Source: CAVVJA01 sp963779485
GTDB lineage: Bacteria; Actinomycetota; Actinomycetes; Mycobacteriales; Jatrophihabitantaceae
Direction: 5' to 3'
Length of the DNA stretch: 64,000 bases
Assembly: GCA_963779485.1 (NCBI GenBank)
Contig: CAVZYJ010000007.1
Location: forward strand, 62,001-126,000
Positions 53,081 through 62,259 of the stretch are shown one piece after another; positions within the stretch are counted from its first letter, which is position 1; each line of letters opens with the position of its first letter. Under the pieces are notes generated by a model, which was not told where the DNA came from, ran no database searches, and saw only the letters and a program-made list of their open reading frames with translations. A program made the position numbers and the translations under genes.

Positions 53081-54226
53081 TCATCGGCCGAGGAACAGCC
53101 CCCCGAGCTGGACGGCCGTCCGAGCGGCCACGCGGCCGGTCAGCTGACCGTCGACCAGACCCAGCTCGACCACGTCGTCGAACACCTGGCGATCGGTGGC
53201 CGCCGCCGCGACCGCCGCGTCCATCAGGACGGGCCAGCGACTCGCCTGGGCCACGGCCGTGGTGTGCCGCAGGTACCGTCCGAGGCGCCGGCGCAGCGTT
53301 CGGCGGTATATCGCCCCGGCCGCGGGCCCGTAGCGCGCCGCCGCCCCGGCCAGCGCGCCCGACAGCACGGCGTAGTAGATGCCCTCGCCGGTCAATGGGT
53401 TGACGAGCGCTTGGGCGTCCCCGGCCAGCAACACCCGGCCGTCCGCGATCGGCGGCCGTCCGGTCGACAACGGCAGCCGATGGGCGCGCAGCGATGCCGG
53501 GTCCGGCTCGGCGCCGGGCAACAGCGCGCGCAGGCCGGCGAGCAGATCGCTCCGGCGCACCGGACCACGGTGCAGCGTCTCGCCGTAGCCGACGTTGGCC
53601 CTGCCGTCGCCGATGGGGAAGCTCCACGCGTAGGCCGGCCAGCGCCGGCCGCTCATCGTGAGCAGCTGGGTGTCACGTTGCCCGGGCGGTTCCGGTGCGT
53701 AGCCGCGGATCGCCACCGCGACGGAGTGCGGGCGGCTCGGGCGGGCGCCGATGGTGCGGCGGACCGCCGACTCGGCTCCGTCGGCGCCGATCACTACGCC
53801 GGCTGCGAATCGACCGTCGATGACCACACGGTCGGCCTGTACCTCGACCGTCCGGACTCGATGCCGGATAACGCCGACGCCGCGCCGACGGATCTGATCG
53901 ACCAGCCGGCCGTCCAGAACCAGCCGCGGGACGACCAAGGCCGGCCGCCGCAATGGCCGATCGACCATCAGCCCGCTTGGCGAGCGCACTCGCAACCGGG
54001 AGATCGGGCGGTAGCCGGCGACGGCGGCCGCCCCGTCGAATCCGAGCTCATCCAGCAGGTCCACCACTTCTCCGGCGATGCCGTCACCACACGGTTTGTC
54101 CCGGGGGAAGGCGGCTCGGTCGAGCATGGCGACGCGCGCCTCTGGGGTCGCGCGTAGTGCTGCGGCAGCAGCGGCGCACCCGGCCGGCCCCGCGCCGACG
54201 ACCACGACGTCGTAGCGCTCGAGCAT
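53081..54226 (-). CDS. Geranylgeranyl-reductase-like FAD oxidoreductase
   Basis: A 381-residue flavoprotein of the geranylgeranyl reductase (ChlP/digeranylgeranylglycerophospholipid reductase) family. It has a GAGPAGCAAA FAD loop, the family-specific PRDKPCGDGIAG segment, GADGAESAVRRTIG, YAWSFPIGDGRANVGYG and the C-terminal GRVLLAGDAQALVNPLTGEG. It reduces prenyl double bonds. In the PKS cluster this would explain a dihydroprenyl side chain as in the agq products (dihydrogeranyl); alternatively it serves menaquinone. ATG 54226 starts right at the Rossmann strand; 54286 would add 20 unrelated residues. Confidence 0.86.
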   Translation of the reverse strand: MLERYDVVVVGAGPAGCAAAAAALRATPEARVAMLDRAAFPRDKPCGDGIAGEVVDLLDELGFDGAAAVAGYRPISRLRVRSPSGLMVDRPLRRPALVVPRLVLDGRLVDQIRRRGVGVIRHRVRTVEVQADRVVIDGRFAAGVVIGADGAESAVRRTIGARPSRPHSVAVAIRGYAPEPPGQRDTQLLTMSGRRWPAYAWSFPIGDGRANVGYGETLHRGPVRRSDLLAGLRALLPGAEPDPASLRAHRLPLSTGRPPIADGRVLLAGDAQALVNPLTGEGIYYAVLSGALAGAAARYGPAAGAIYRRTLRRRLGRYLRHTTAVAQASRWPVLMDAAVAAAATDRQVFDDVVELGLVDGQLTGRVAARTAVQLGGLFLGR

Positions 54227-54284
54227 GCGATTACGGTACGGAGCTGCGGTTGGAACAGCCGTCGAGCTGGGTAGAACACCGCCC

Positions 54285-54758
54285 ATGACGACGATGGATT
54301 ACAGCCTTCTGGACGGAGCAGCGGTCACCAACCAGGACGAGGAGAAGCTCGGCAAGGTGGGCGGCTTGTTCGTCGACGACGCCTCAGGCGTGCCGACCTG
54401 GGTGTCGGTGACAAGCGGGTTGTTCGGCTCTCACCACTACCTGTTGCCGCTCGCCGAGAGTCGATTCGACGGCGAAGTCCTGTGGGTGCCCTACAGCAAG
54501 GACGATCTGGCCGCCGCTCCTCCGCACGATCCCGACGTCCCCCTTGCCGCCGACGACGAGCAGTTGCTCTACGACCACTACAACGTCGGCTACGGCACCG
54601 ACGACACCACCGGGCCGCACACGGGTGTGGCCGCCGACGAAAACGGCCTCGTCGCCGAACCCGATTCCGGTGCGCATCCGGTCGATGCCGCTTCGGTCGA
54701 GGTGATCCCTCGCAGCCCACGCCTGCGCCCGTACACCCGCCCGGACAGCCAGCTCTGA
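54285..54758 (+). CDS. PRC-barrel domain protein
   Basis: A 157-residue protein with an N-terminal PRC-barrel domain (LLDGAAVTNQDEEKLGKVGGLFVDDASGVPTWVSV). A conserved acidic stretch follows (VLWVPYSKDDLAAAPPHDPDVPLAADDEQLLYDHYNV), with a low-complexity Gly/Thr/Asp-rich linker and a basic C-terminus (RSPRLRPYTRPDSQL). PRC-barrel proteins of this stress-associated type are common in actinobacteria, and some bind RNA or ribosomal partners. ATG 54285 is chosen over 54225, which would start inside the divergent reductase gene. Function unknown. Confidence 0.85.
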   Translation: MTTMDYSLLDGAAVTNQDEEKLGKVGGLFVDDASGVPTWVSVTSGLFGSHHYLLPLAESRFDGEVLWVPYSKDDLAAAPPHDPDVPLAADDEQLLYDHYNVGYGTDDTTGPHTGVAADENGLVAEPDSGAHPVDAASVEVIPRSPRLRPYTRPDSQL

Positions 54759-54784
54759 GCCGGTATTACCCCAGCAGGTACTCG

Positions 54785-55336
54785 TCAGCGGCCATTGTCA
54801 TGTTCCTGCCGGCGGTAGGTGACTGCGACGATGGCCGAGGCGAGCGCGGCCATGTCGACCGGACCGGACGTGTCGACGGTGATCAGCGGACCAACGCCCA
54901 GCGGCTCGCTCGACGCCTCCCAGAGCTCCTGCTCGGTCCGCTGCCGATCGAGATGCCCGCGGTGTCGCTCGGCCATGCGGGCGTGATATCGCTGCCGGGC
55001 CAGCGACAGCGGGACGTCACAGCGGACCTCGACCAGCTGCCCGGGAAGCTCGCGAACCAACGGCTCGGTGTACCCGAACCAGGTGCTGTCCAACACCGCC
55101 CCGGGACAGCCGCGCGCGACCCGCAGCATGGCGAGCACCGCCGCCCGGCCGAGCCGTTGTGACTCGGCGACGGTAGGGGGCGCCCCGAGGGCGTCCATGA
55201 GTGCTTCCTTGATCTCGTCCTTGGCCAGCAGAGGCAGCCGGAACTCGGCGGCAAGGGCAACGGCCAGCGTGGACTTGCCCGATCCGGGGCGACCGCCGAT
55301 CAATACGAATAACGTGCTCCGGCTGGCCGTGGTCAT
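54785..55336 (-). CDS. P-loop kinase-like ATPase (AAA_33 family)
   Basis: A 183-residue nucleotide-binding protein. Walker A is GGRPGSGKSTLA, a lid-like arginine region is RQRYHARMAERHRGH, and an Asp in VLDSTWFG follows the B strand. It resembles the AAA_33/ATP-dependent small kinases found in bacteria (zeta-toxin-like or sugar/nucleoside kinases), usually without known substrate. No antitoxin-like gene adjoins it. ATG 55336 (MTTASRSTLFVLIGG) is preferred over 55348. Cytoplasmic. Confidence 0.8.
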   Translation of the reverse strand: MTTASRSTLFVLIGGRPGSGKSTLAVALAAEFRLPLLAKDEIKEALMDALGAPPTVAESQRLGRAAVLAMLRVARGCPGAVLDSTWFGYTEPLVRELPGQLVEVRCDVPLSLARQRYHARMAERHRGHLDRQRTEQELWEASSEPLGVGPLITVDTSGPVDMAALASAIVAVTYRRQEHDNGR

Positions 55337-55575
55337 CCAGACCATCATGCGACACCGGTCGCCCGAGATCTGTGCCTTTGCTATTCACGGTGTGCGCCAT
55401 CGTGTTTCGGTACGTATTTCCGGGTAGAGTCGCCGACCATCTCCTGCGGCGGGGTCGGGGTGCGATAGGGAATATGCCGACGAGAGTTGCCAAGCCGAGC
55501 TGGAGTCTGCTCGGTGAGTTATTGATATTTCCGACGATGCTGACGTAGCGGCGTCACCGAAGGCGAGGAGTCATC

Positions 55576-55815
55576 GTGAAACCCAGGCCAAGGCGACGCT
55601 ATTGGTTCGAGCTCGCGGCCGCCGGTCTCTGCTCGATCCTGTTCGTCGTCACGTTCTTCTGGAAAGACTGGATCGAGATCATCTTCGGTGCCGATCCGGA
55701 CCAGGGAAGCGGCGCCCTCGAGTGGCTCATCGTGGCCGCGTTGTTCGTCCTCGCCGTCACATCGTCGATTCTTGCCCGGCGGGAGTGGCATCGGGCCCAG
55801 ATGGCCACCGGCTGA
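55576..55815 (+). CDS. Small two-helix membrane protein
   Basis: A 79-residue protein with a basic N-terminus (KPRPRRRYWFELAAA), a first helix with a short FFWKDWIEIIFG amphipathic end, an acidic turn (DPDQGSGALEW) and a second helix (LIVAALFVLAVTSSIL) with an ARREWHR tail. Conserved small proteins with the same WKDWIE...LEW pattern are frequent in actinobacterial genomes and have no assigned role. GTG 55576 follows GAGGAG. The palindromic element starts seven bases after its stop. Confidence 0.78.
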   Translation: MKPRPRRRYWFELAAAGLCSILFVVTFFWKDWIEIIFGADPDQGSGALEWLIVAALFVLAVTSSILARREWHRAQMATG

Positions 55816-55821
55816 CGGGAC

Positions 55822-55872
55822 TCGTGACCTTTGAGAAAACGTCGCTCCGAGGCAGCAGGTCCAAGATCACGC
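55822..55872. repeat. Dispersed palindromic element, copy 4 (degenerate left arm)
   Basis: The right arm GGTCCAAGATCACG is intact (ending 55872) and the loop core CGTCGCTCCGAGGCAGC matches copy 3, but the left arm (TCGTGACCTTTGAGAAAA) is degenerate. This is the only full copy placed between two genes on the same strand. Confidence 0.7.
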
Positions 55873-55903
55873 CGAAAGAGTGACCGGGGGAAGGGGATCT
55901 GAC

Positions 55904-58900
55904 ATGGCCGGCAAGCGGAGGCGTAACCCGACAGTGCTCGACGAGATCGAGCCGGAAGGTGGCCCTCGCTCGTGGCTGGTGCCGATGGTGGAGTCCGCAC
56001 ATTCGGCGATGATCCCGCGGGAGGCGGCGGACGGCCGGGCCCGGGCGGCCGCGGAACGCGCCGCCGTGCGGGCCAACGTTCGTCGCTCGACCACGGCGCG
56101 GCCTGGTCGGCCGAAGGCGCTGGCCAGCTCACTACAACCGGGGCTTGCCCGCGCTGTTCTCTCCACGCCGGAACGTGACTTCTGGCTGTCCCGGATGCGC
56201 GAGTACTACGCCCGCAAAGCCGCGACTGTCGGCCCGATGGCTCGGGGGCCGCGGGCTCCGGCGATGCCGGCAGTGCCGGGCGCGAACAACTGGGTACCGG
56301 TTGGGCCAGCTGTGGCGGCCCGTGGTCAGGCCGACGGCCGACCTTCGATTGGTGGGCGGACCTCGCGATTCGCGATCGCGGCCGGCGGGTCGCGGATCTA
56401 CGCGGCCACCGCGAACGGCGGCGTGTTCCGGTCCGACGACGGCGGGGGGTCGTGGCGATCCACGATGGACGGCTTCGACCTCGATCCGACGAGTTTCGCG
56501 TCGGCCAGCCTGTGTTGTGGCGCCATCGCCGTTTCCTCGACGGATCCGGATCGCGTCTATGTCGGAACCGGCGAGGGTGATACCGACGCGCTGTTCACCT
56601 TGCGCCTGACGAACGCCCTGCCGGCCTACCGCGGCATCGGGCCCATTCGGTCCGACAACGGCGGTGCCTCCTGGGCGCTCGAGGCGTCGACGCCGGACCT
56701 CGCCGGTTTCGACTTCTTCGCGGTCGCCGTCGATCCGGCCGACCACGACAACGTGGTGGCCGCGACAAACAACGGGCTCTACCAACGCACGGTCAGTGGC
56801 GCGGCGGGGACGTGGCAGCGGCGACGTAGCGGGGCACACACGAGCGTCGTGGTGGCCCGCGCCGGCGGCGTGACGAACTTCTTCGCGGCGCCGCGCGGGG
56901 GTGGCGTCTTCCGGTCCACGAATGGCTCGACCTGGTCGGTCCTCGGCGCCGGCTTCCCGACCGCGAACGTCGGGCGCATCGCGCTCGGGGTCCAGGCCGA
57001 CAACCCCAACGTGCTGTACGCGCTCGTCGCCAACGCCTCCGGGGGCCTGCAGGGCGTCTACCGCCTGGACGGCATGAGCGGATCCTGGTCCTCGATCAGC
57101 GGAACGCCGGCCCTGCTGCCGGGCTCGCAGGGCGACTACGACCTCTGCATCGCGGTCGACCCGGCCAATGCCAACCGGATCTACCTCGGCGGCGACCGCA
57201 CGTCGGTGTCGCCCTTCCCGGGCAGCATTCACCGCTGCCTGGTGAGCGCGTCCGGCGCGACGTATTCGATGACATCGACCGCGATCGGAAGTGCCGCACA
57301 CGCCGACGTCCATACCCTCGACTTTCCGCCCGGTGACCCGACCAGGCTGTGGGCGGGTACCGACGGCGGGGCTTTCGTCAACCGCGATCCCGTCGGCGTC
57401 GGGCAGTTCGAGCCGCGCAACACCGGCCTCGCGTCCCTCTGTGCGAACTACCTGGGGCTCAGCGCGAGCGAGCCGGCCGTGATGTTCTGCGGTCTGCAGG
57501 ACAACGGCACCATCCGCTACATCGGCGAGGAGCTGTGGCGGGACGTGCTGTTCGGCGACGGCGGATACTGCGTCGTCCATCCGACCGACCCTTTCCAGGT
57601 GCTGGCCTACGCCAACGGCACCGTGTATCGCACGGCGATCGGTGGCCGCGACTGGGGCGATTGGACGCAAGCGATCGCGCCGGCGTGGGGGATCATGGCC
57701 GAGCCATTGGTCGGCGCGCCCGGGTCACCTCGCGTCGCGTTCGGGGCGTTCACCGCCGCCGGGGTCGCTGGTATCTACGTGTCGGACGACTTCGGGCAGA
57801 CCTGGCCGGCTGTCGCCAGTCCCACCATCACCCTGCCGTCGGGCAGCGGCGGGGTGTTCTCGATGGTCTTCGCGTCACCGACCCGGTTGTATTTCGGCAC
57901 GACGGCCGGCCGGGTGTTCCGGGCGGACCTGAGCGGAGGGACGTGGACCGCCACCCGTATCGACAACACGGCCGGCGGCGCGTTGGGTTTGGTCGCGCTG
58001 ATCTCCGATATCGCTGTCGACTGGTCCGACGCGACGCTGTCGTCGATCTATGTGTGCCTCGGCGGATCCGGCGATGCGCGACACGTGTGGCATTTCACCG
58101 GGACCGCCTGGCAATCGCGTAGCGGCTCCGGCGCGACGTCGTTGCTCGACATCGAACACAACGCGATCCTCGTCGATCCGGCCAACCCCACCAACGTCTA
58201 CGTGGGAGCCGATCTCGGCGTATGGCTGTCCGCTGACAGCGGAGGCACCTGGGCGCCACTCGAACGCGGCCTCCCGGACGCCCCGGTGCTCGATCTGCAG
58301 CTGCACGCGGGGGCCCGGCTATTGCGGGCGGCCACCCACGGCCGCGGCGTCTACGAATACCGGCTCGATCCGCCCGTGCTCGGGGGGGTCGAGCTGTACG
58401 TCCGAGACACCTTCCTCGACCTGGGCCGGGGCGGTCCGACGGATGGGCGGTCGGACCCCTCGATCTGGCCGACCGCTCCGGTGTGGCACTGGCTGTCGCC
58501 GAACATCAAGGTCGACGCACCCACCCCAGGTGGCTACCAGACGCCGACCAACCAGATCGATTTCCTCCAGTTCCACGAGACGATCGTCGACGGCAGTCAC
58601 GGCGTCGAAACCATTGCCCTGCCGCAGGTTGTCCATAACCGGTACTACGCACTGGTCCATAATCGCGGCCCATTGCCGGAACCCACCGTGCAAGTGATGG
58701 CAGCAGTCACGAATGCGTCGACGGTGCTGTCACCGCTGCCCACTGGATATACCGCCAACGTCCAAGCCGGAACGCCGCTACCGGGAACGGATTGGACCAC
58801 GCTCGGCGTCGTTACGCTCACCGACCTGCGTCCCGGCTTTCCCCAGGTGGCTGCGTTCGACCTGCCGTCGACCGTCCTTCCGGTGCCGGCCAGCTTGCCT

Positions 58901-59593
58901 GGCCAGTCGCATTTCTGCTCGCTGGTCCTGCTGCATTCGGCATCGGACCCGTACACGAGCACCGAGCGCATCGTCGACACGCTCACCGTCGCCGAGCGGA
59001 AGGTCGCCCAGAAGAACTTGCACGTCGTGCAGTTCGTCGGCACGCCACCGCCCCCGGACGCCACCACCGGCATGTGGGTCCGGCTGGACGTCGGCGGCCA
59101 TCTGTTCGGCCGCCGCACCAAGGACCCCCGGATCGACCTCGAGATCGACGCAACCGGATTCGACGGCCGGCTCGCGCTGGTCGGTCCACCCGGGCTGATC
59201 GGTCGAGACGCGATCAAGGCCGCGAAGCTCACGACGCTTCCGCGCCGACAGCTCACCGCCTGGTTGAAGCAGCACCGCGCCGACGCCGTCCGGTTGCAGC
59301 AAGAGGGCAAGCTTTCCGAACGCGACCTGGCCCGGCTGCTCGCGGCGATGACCCAGGTCGAGAAGTCGTCGCTGCTGGAAATCGGCGGGAAGAAGGTGAC
59401 GTCGCTCGCCGAGCTGCCCATCCGGCCCGGCTCGACGCAGACCGTGTTCATCCGGATCGACCCGCCGGCCAAGGCCAAACCGGGGGCGGTCTGGCCGCTC
59501 TCGGTCGTCCAACGCAACAGCCGAACCGGTGAGGTGCAGGGCGGAGCGGCCTACGTCGTCGAGGTCGTCGCGCCGTTCACGCCTTCTCGCTGA
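55904..59593 (+). CDS. Large BNR-type beta-propeller protein
   Basis: A 1229-residue protein. After an Arg-rich N-terminal 110 residues it has a sialidase/VPS10-type propeller with Asp-box motifs such as SDDGGGSW, SDNGGASW, SDDFGQTW and SADSGGTW spread over residues about 180-810. A C-terminal part follows with immunoglobulin-like strands (GRRTKDPRIDLEIDATG) and a predicted coiled-coil/helical stretch (KQHRADAVRLQQEGKLSERDLARLL). No signal peptide is visible. Catalytic sialidase residues are not evident, so it is more likely a binding or structural protein. ATG 55904 is preferred over GTG 55880. Confidence 0.83.
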   Translation: MAGKRRRNPTVLDEIEPEGGPRSWLVPMVESAHSAMIPREAADGRARAAAERAAVRANVRRSTTARPGRPKALASSLQPGLARAVLSTPERDFWLSRMREYYARKAATVGPMARGPRAPAMPAVPGANNWVPVGPAVAARGQADGRPSIGGRTSRFAIAAGGSRIYAATANGGVFRSDDGGGSWRSTMDGFDLDPTSFASASLCCGAIAVSSTDPDRVYVGTGEGDTDALFTLRLTNALPAYRGIGPIRSDNGGASWALEASTPDLAGFDFFAVAVDPADHDNVVAATNNGLYQRTVSGAAGTWQRRRSGAHTSVVVARAGGVTNFFAAPRGGGVFRSTNGSTWSVLGAGFPTANVGRIALGVQADNPNVLYALVANASGGLQGVYRLDGMSGSWSSISGTPALLPGSQGDYDLCIAVDPANANRIYLGGDRTSVSPFPGSIHRCLVSASGATYSMTSTAIGSAAHADVHTLDFPPGDPTRLWAGTDGGAFVNRDPVGVGQFEPRNTGLASLCANYLGLSASEPAVMFCGLQDNGTIRYIGEELWRDVLFGDGGYCVVHPTDPFQVLAYANGTVYRTAIGGRDWGDWTQAIAPAWGIMAEPLVGAPGSPRVAFGAFTAAGVAGIYVSDDFGQTWPAVASPTITLPSGSGGVFSMVFASPTRLYFGTTAGRVFRADLSGGTWTATRIDNTAGGALGLVALISDIAVDWSDATLSSIYVCLGGSGDARHVWHFTGTAWQSRSGSGATSLLDIEHNAILVDPANPTNVYVGADLGVWLSADSGGTWAPLERGLPDAPVLDLQLHAGARLLRAATHGRGVYEYRLDPPVLGGVELYVRDTFLDLGRGGPTDGRSDPSIWPTAPVWHWLSPNIKVDAPTPGGYQTPTNQIDFLQFHETIVDGSHGVETIALPQVVHNRYYALVHNRGPLPEPTVQVMAAVTNASTVLSPLPTGYTANVQAGTPLPGTDWTTLGVVTLTDLRPGFPQVAAFDLPSTVLPVPASLPGQSHFCSLVLLHSASDPYTSTERIVDTLTVAERKVAQKNLHVVQFVGTPPPPDATTGMWVRLDVGGHLFGRRTKDPRIDLEIDATGFDGRLALVGPPGLIGRDAIKAAKLTTLPRRQLTAWLKQHRADAVRLQQEGKLSERDLARLLAAMTQVEKSSLLEIGGKKVTSLAELPIRPGSTQTVFIRIDPPAKAKPGAVWPLSVVQRNSRTGEVQGGAAYVVEVVAPFTPSR

Positions 59594-59705
59594 TCAACTC
59601 GTCTTCCGTCGCTTCGTGCGCGTTCTTGCTGCTGGCGGGGCTGGTGGGCACCTCAGGAGTGCTCAGGCCGCATCATGGATGCGCAGGAAGCGACGCCAAC
59701 GAGGG

Positions 59706-62213
59706 CTAACTATGCCCAGTGGATGGGGTGGTCGGCGCTTGGGACGACGATGACGGCGACGAGGGTGACGATGGGGATGACGACGAGCTGGGCGCACCGA
59801 ACGCCTGGTTGGCTTCCTGCAGGTCCTTGACCAGCTGCGGTACCTGGAGTTTGTCCGCAACCGGGCCGAGTAAGGCCAATGCATCCTGGGCGGAGACGAA
59901 CGGCAGCCGTTTTAACTGATCCAGGTCCGCTCGGTCCTTGTCGCTCAACTTGGGATCACTGCGTTGCGTGTCGATCAGCTGATCCACGAGGGCGGTTGTT
60001 CCGGTGACGTTGGCGACAGCAGCGTTGTAGTTGTCGACCACTTTGACGGTGGACCCGATGGCGAAGAAGTCGACAGCCAGGATGTTGGGTAATCGACCCC
60101 GAGCCGCTGCGCATTGCTGCATGCGTGCGGTCAGCGTCTGCAACGAGTTGACATCGGCGGCCTCAGCCGGATCCGGTGGACCGTTGGGCCTTAGCCAGTG
60201 GTTGACGAGCAGCATCGGATTGGTGCTGTAGCCTCGGTTGGGCTTGCAGTTGAACTGGTTGATCGCGGTGAACGTATAAGGCGTTTCCTGCATGAGGTCG
60301 TAGCTACCGAGGAGCCACGGGACGCGGTGGGCGTAGTTCTCCGATGTGACAATGACCCGCTGTTGACGTTCCACCGTGCCACCAATCGGATTGACGAGAT
60401 CAAGCATTGTGGGTAACGGCTTGGTGAGGTTGGGCGTATAGACGCGATTCCAGAGGTGGCCGGCCTTGAGGGCCTTCTCCAAATCGGCAGGTTGCACGTA
60501 GTCCTCAACATCCAGAATGAGCACGTCGGTCACATTGCGGTTCAAGAAGTCGTTGATCTGCGAGAACACCGTCGACGCTTTCACCGCGCCCAGTTCGCAA
60601 TAGTCATGACAGAGATACACGTCGTTCTTCTTGCCGGACGTGTCGGCAGTGCCGGTTAGGGCGCCGAGCCGGTTGAGCTCGTTCACGGCGTCGGTACCGA
60701 ACTCGTTCTGAATGTCAGCCCGGTTCGCTCCGCCAGCGAGGTTCGTTCGGACGATGCCATTCTCCTTGTAACCGTAGTAGGCATCGATGAGCAGAGCCCG
60801 CGCGCCCAGGTTGAGCTGCTCCGGGATGCTCACGGTGTGCTCAGCGCCGAAGAAGTTGTACGCGCTGGACGACATCGAGTTGTGACTGGCGGCGAACACG
60901 ACCTGGTTGAGCGGCTCGAAGCACACCTCGATCGACCCGTTGCAGCCATCCGACTTGGGGTTAGCCCTTCCCGGCCGGTTGGTGATCTCCACGGCGGTCG
61001 CGGTTGCCGTCGTCGTCAGGGCAATGCAGGCGAGCATGCCCACTGCGACCGCACCGATCTGGCGCTTGCGTATTGGGCGAACTCGCCGGCCGGGCACTAT
61101 CACCCTCAGTAGCCCCAAGATCACCACGAACGCGACATAGCACGCGCCGGCGGCGAGGATCAATCCGACCCAATAGAACAGATCGTTCGGTCGGGTGATG
61201 AGCAGAGCGGCCACAGCAACGGCAAGTCCGGCACCGGCGAGCTGCCACGCCGACCGAGAGCGCGCCCAGCCGAGCCACGAGTGCACCCTGACCGTTCGCG
61301 TCCCGATCGTCGCGCCGTCGCTGCCCGGTGCGAAGGCCAGTAGCAGCCCGAGTATCGACATTGCCCAGCCAGCCCCGACCAGACGGCCAAGGAGCACCTT
61401 GATGAACGCGGCGACCGCTGGCCCGCGGCCAGGATCGGCATTCGCACCGAGGTACGCGAACAGCGGCGTGGCGATACCCAGCCCTATCGGCAGGGCACCC
61501 GCGAGAGCCATGGTGAATCCGATGAACCGAGTAGCACGCACCGGTTCCTTAGCCTTCGCGAGAACGAGCAGGAGCACCGCGACGCCCAGAATTCCGAACG
61601 GGACATAGAGCCACGGAACCCAGGTGCTGGCTCGCGCGGCAGCATCGACGATTCGGTTCTGCGAGATATTCGTCGTCGCGTTGAGCACGTTGTCCGGCAG
61701 CTTGTCGGCCAATCTCGGGTCGACCGCCTGCAGCGTGCTCTTGATGGTCGCGGCCGCGTTGCCCGCAGCGGCATCGGAGAGTGCGGTATCGCTTATCTGG
61801 AAGATCTGGTGGTGTGCCCCGGCGGCAAAGGCATGGACCGCCGCGAGAACCGCTGGCGTATCAAGTGCCTGCGCGATCGCCTTGGCAACCACGGGCCGTG
61901 CAGCGGTGATCAACTTATTTGACCTGGCGAGCTGTAACGTGGCCTGGTCGCCGATGTAATCCCGCACGGCCTGCTGCTGAACGGTCTTCGCAGCCACGTC
62001 GCCGAAGCCCTCGTCGTCCAGGACCCGGGTCGTGAGCCACCACCCGGTAAGGCTCAGGATGATGAGCGCGATACCGAGCAACGACAGCAGCCGTGCAGTC
62101 CACCGTCCGAACGTCCGGGTTCGAAAGAAGCCGAACCTACGACGGGTCGTCGCGTCGCCAGTCGTCGGCGGGTCGCTGGACGAAGGCTGGGATTGCCGCT
62201 CGGAGTCCGTCAT
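59706..62213 (-). CDS. Membrane-anchored PI-PLC-like phosphodiesterase domain protein
   Basis: An 835-residue protein. Helix 1 is at residues 41-62. An extracellular alpha-helical segment of about 135 residues follows, then five or six more helices (about 200-410). A C-terminal extracellular domain has the PI-PLC X-box-like pattern: FAASHNSMSS (His444), LGARALLIDAYYG, and a second His536 in YLCHDYCELGA. ILDVEDYVQP, VIVTSENYAHRVPW and SYDLMQETPYTF follow. It ends in a Ser/Pro/Thr-rich tail. Members are PLC-like phosphodiesterases of the envelope without known substrate. ATG start at 62213. Confidence 0.85.
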   Translation of the reverse strand: MTDSERQSQPSSSDPPTTGDATTRRRFGFFRTRTFGRWTARLLSLLGIALIILSLTGWWLTTRVLDDEGFGDVAAKTVQQQAVRDYIGDQATLQLARSNKLITAARPVVAKAIAQALDTPAVLAAVHAFAAGAHHQIFQISDTALSDAAAGNAAATIKSTLQAVDPRLADKLPDNVLNATTNISQNRIVDAAARASTWVPWLYVPFGILGVAVLLLVLAKAKEPVRATRFIGFTMALAGALPIGLGIATPLFAYLGANADPGRGPAVAAFIKVLLGRLVGAGWAMSILGLLLAFAPGSDGATIGTRTVRVHSWLGWARSRSAWQLAGAGLAVAVAALLITRPNDLFYWVGLILAAGACYVAFVVILGLLRVIVPGRRVRPIRKRQIGAVAVGMLACIALTTTATATAVEITNRPGRANPKSDGCNGSIEVCFEPLNQVVFAASHNSMSSSAYNFFGAEHTVSIPEQLNLGARALLIDAYYGYKENGIVRTNLAGGANRADIQNEFGTDAVNELNRLGALTGTADTSGKKNDVYLCHDYCELGAVKASTVFSQINDFLNRNVTDVLILDVEDYVQPADLEKALKAGHLWNRVYTPNLTKPLPTMLDLVNPIGGTVERQQRVIVTSENYAHRVPWLLGSYDLMQETPYTFTAINQFNCKPNRGYSTNPMLLVNHWLRPNGPPDPAEAADVNSLQTLTARMQQCAAARGRLPNILAVDFFAIGSTVKVVDNYNAAVANVTGTTALVDQLIDTQRSDPKLSDKDRADLDQLKRLPFVSAQDALALLGPVADKLQVPQLVKDLQEANQAFGAPSSSSSPSSPSSPSSSSQAPTTPSTGHS

Positions 62214-62259
62214 GGCCGGACTATAAACGGGACCACCGGAATGACAGAGTCGCTGAGCA

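Noticed and set aside
56132..57670. 512-codon open frame opposite the propeller gene
   Set aside because: Antisense GC-rich shadow; the propeller gene has Asp-box repeats through the same bases.
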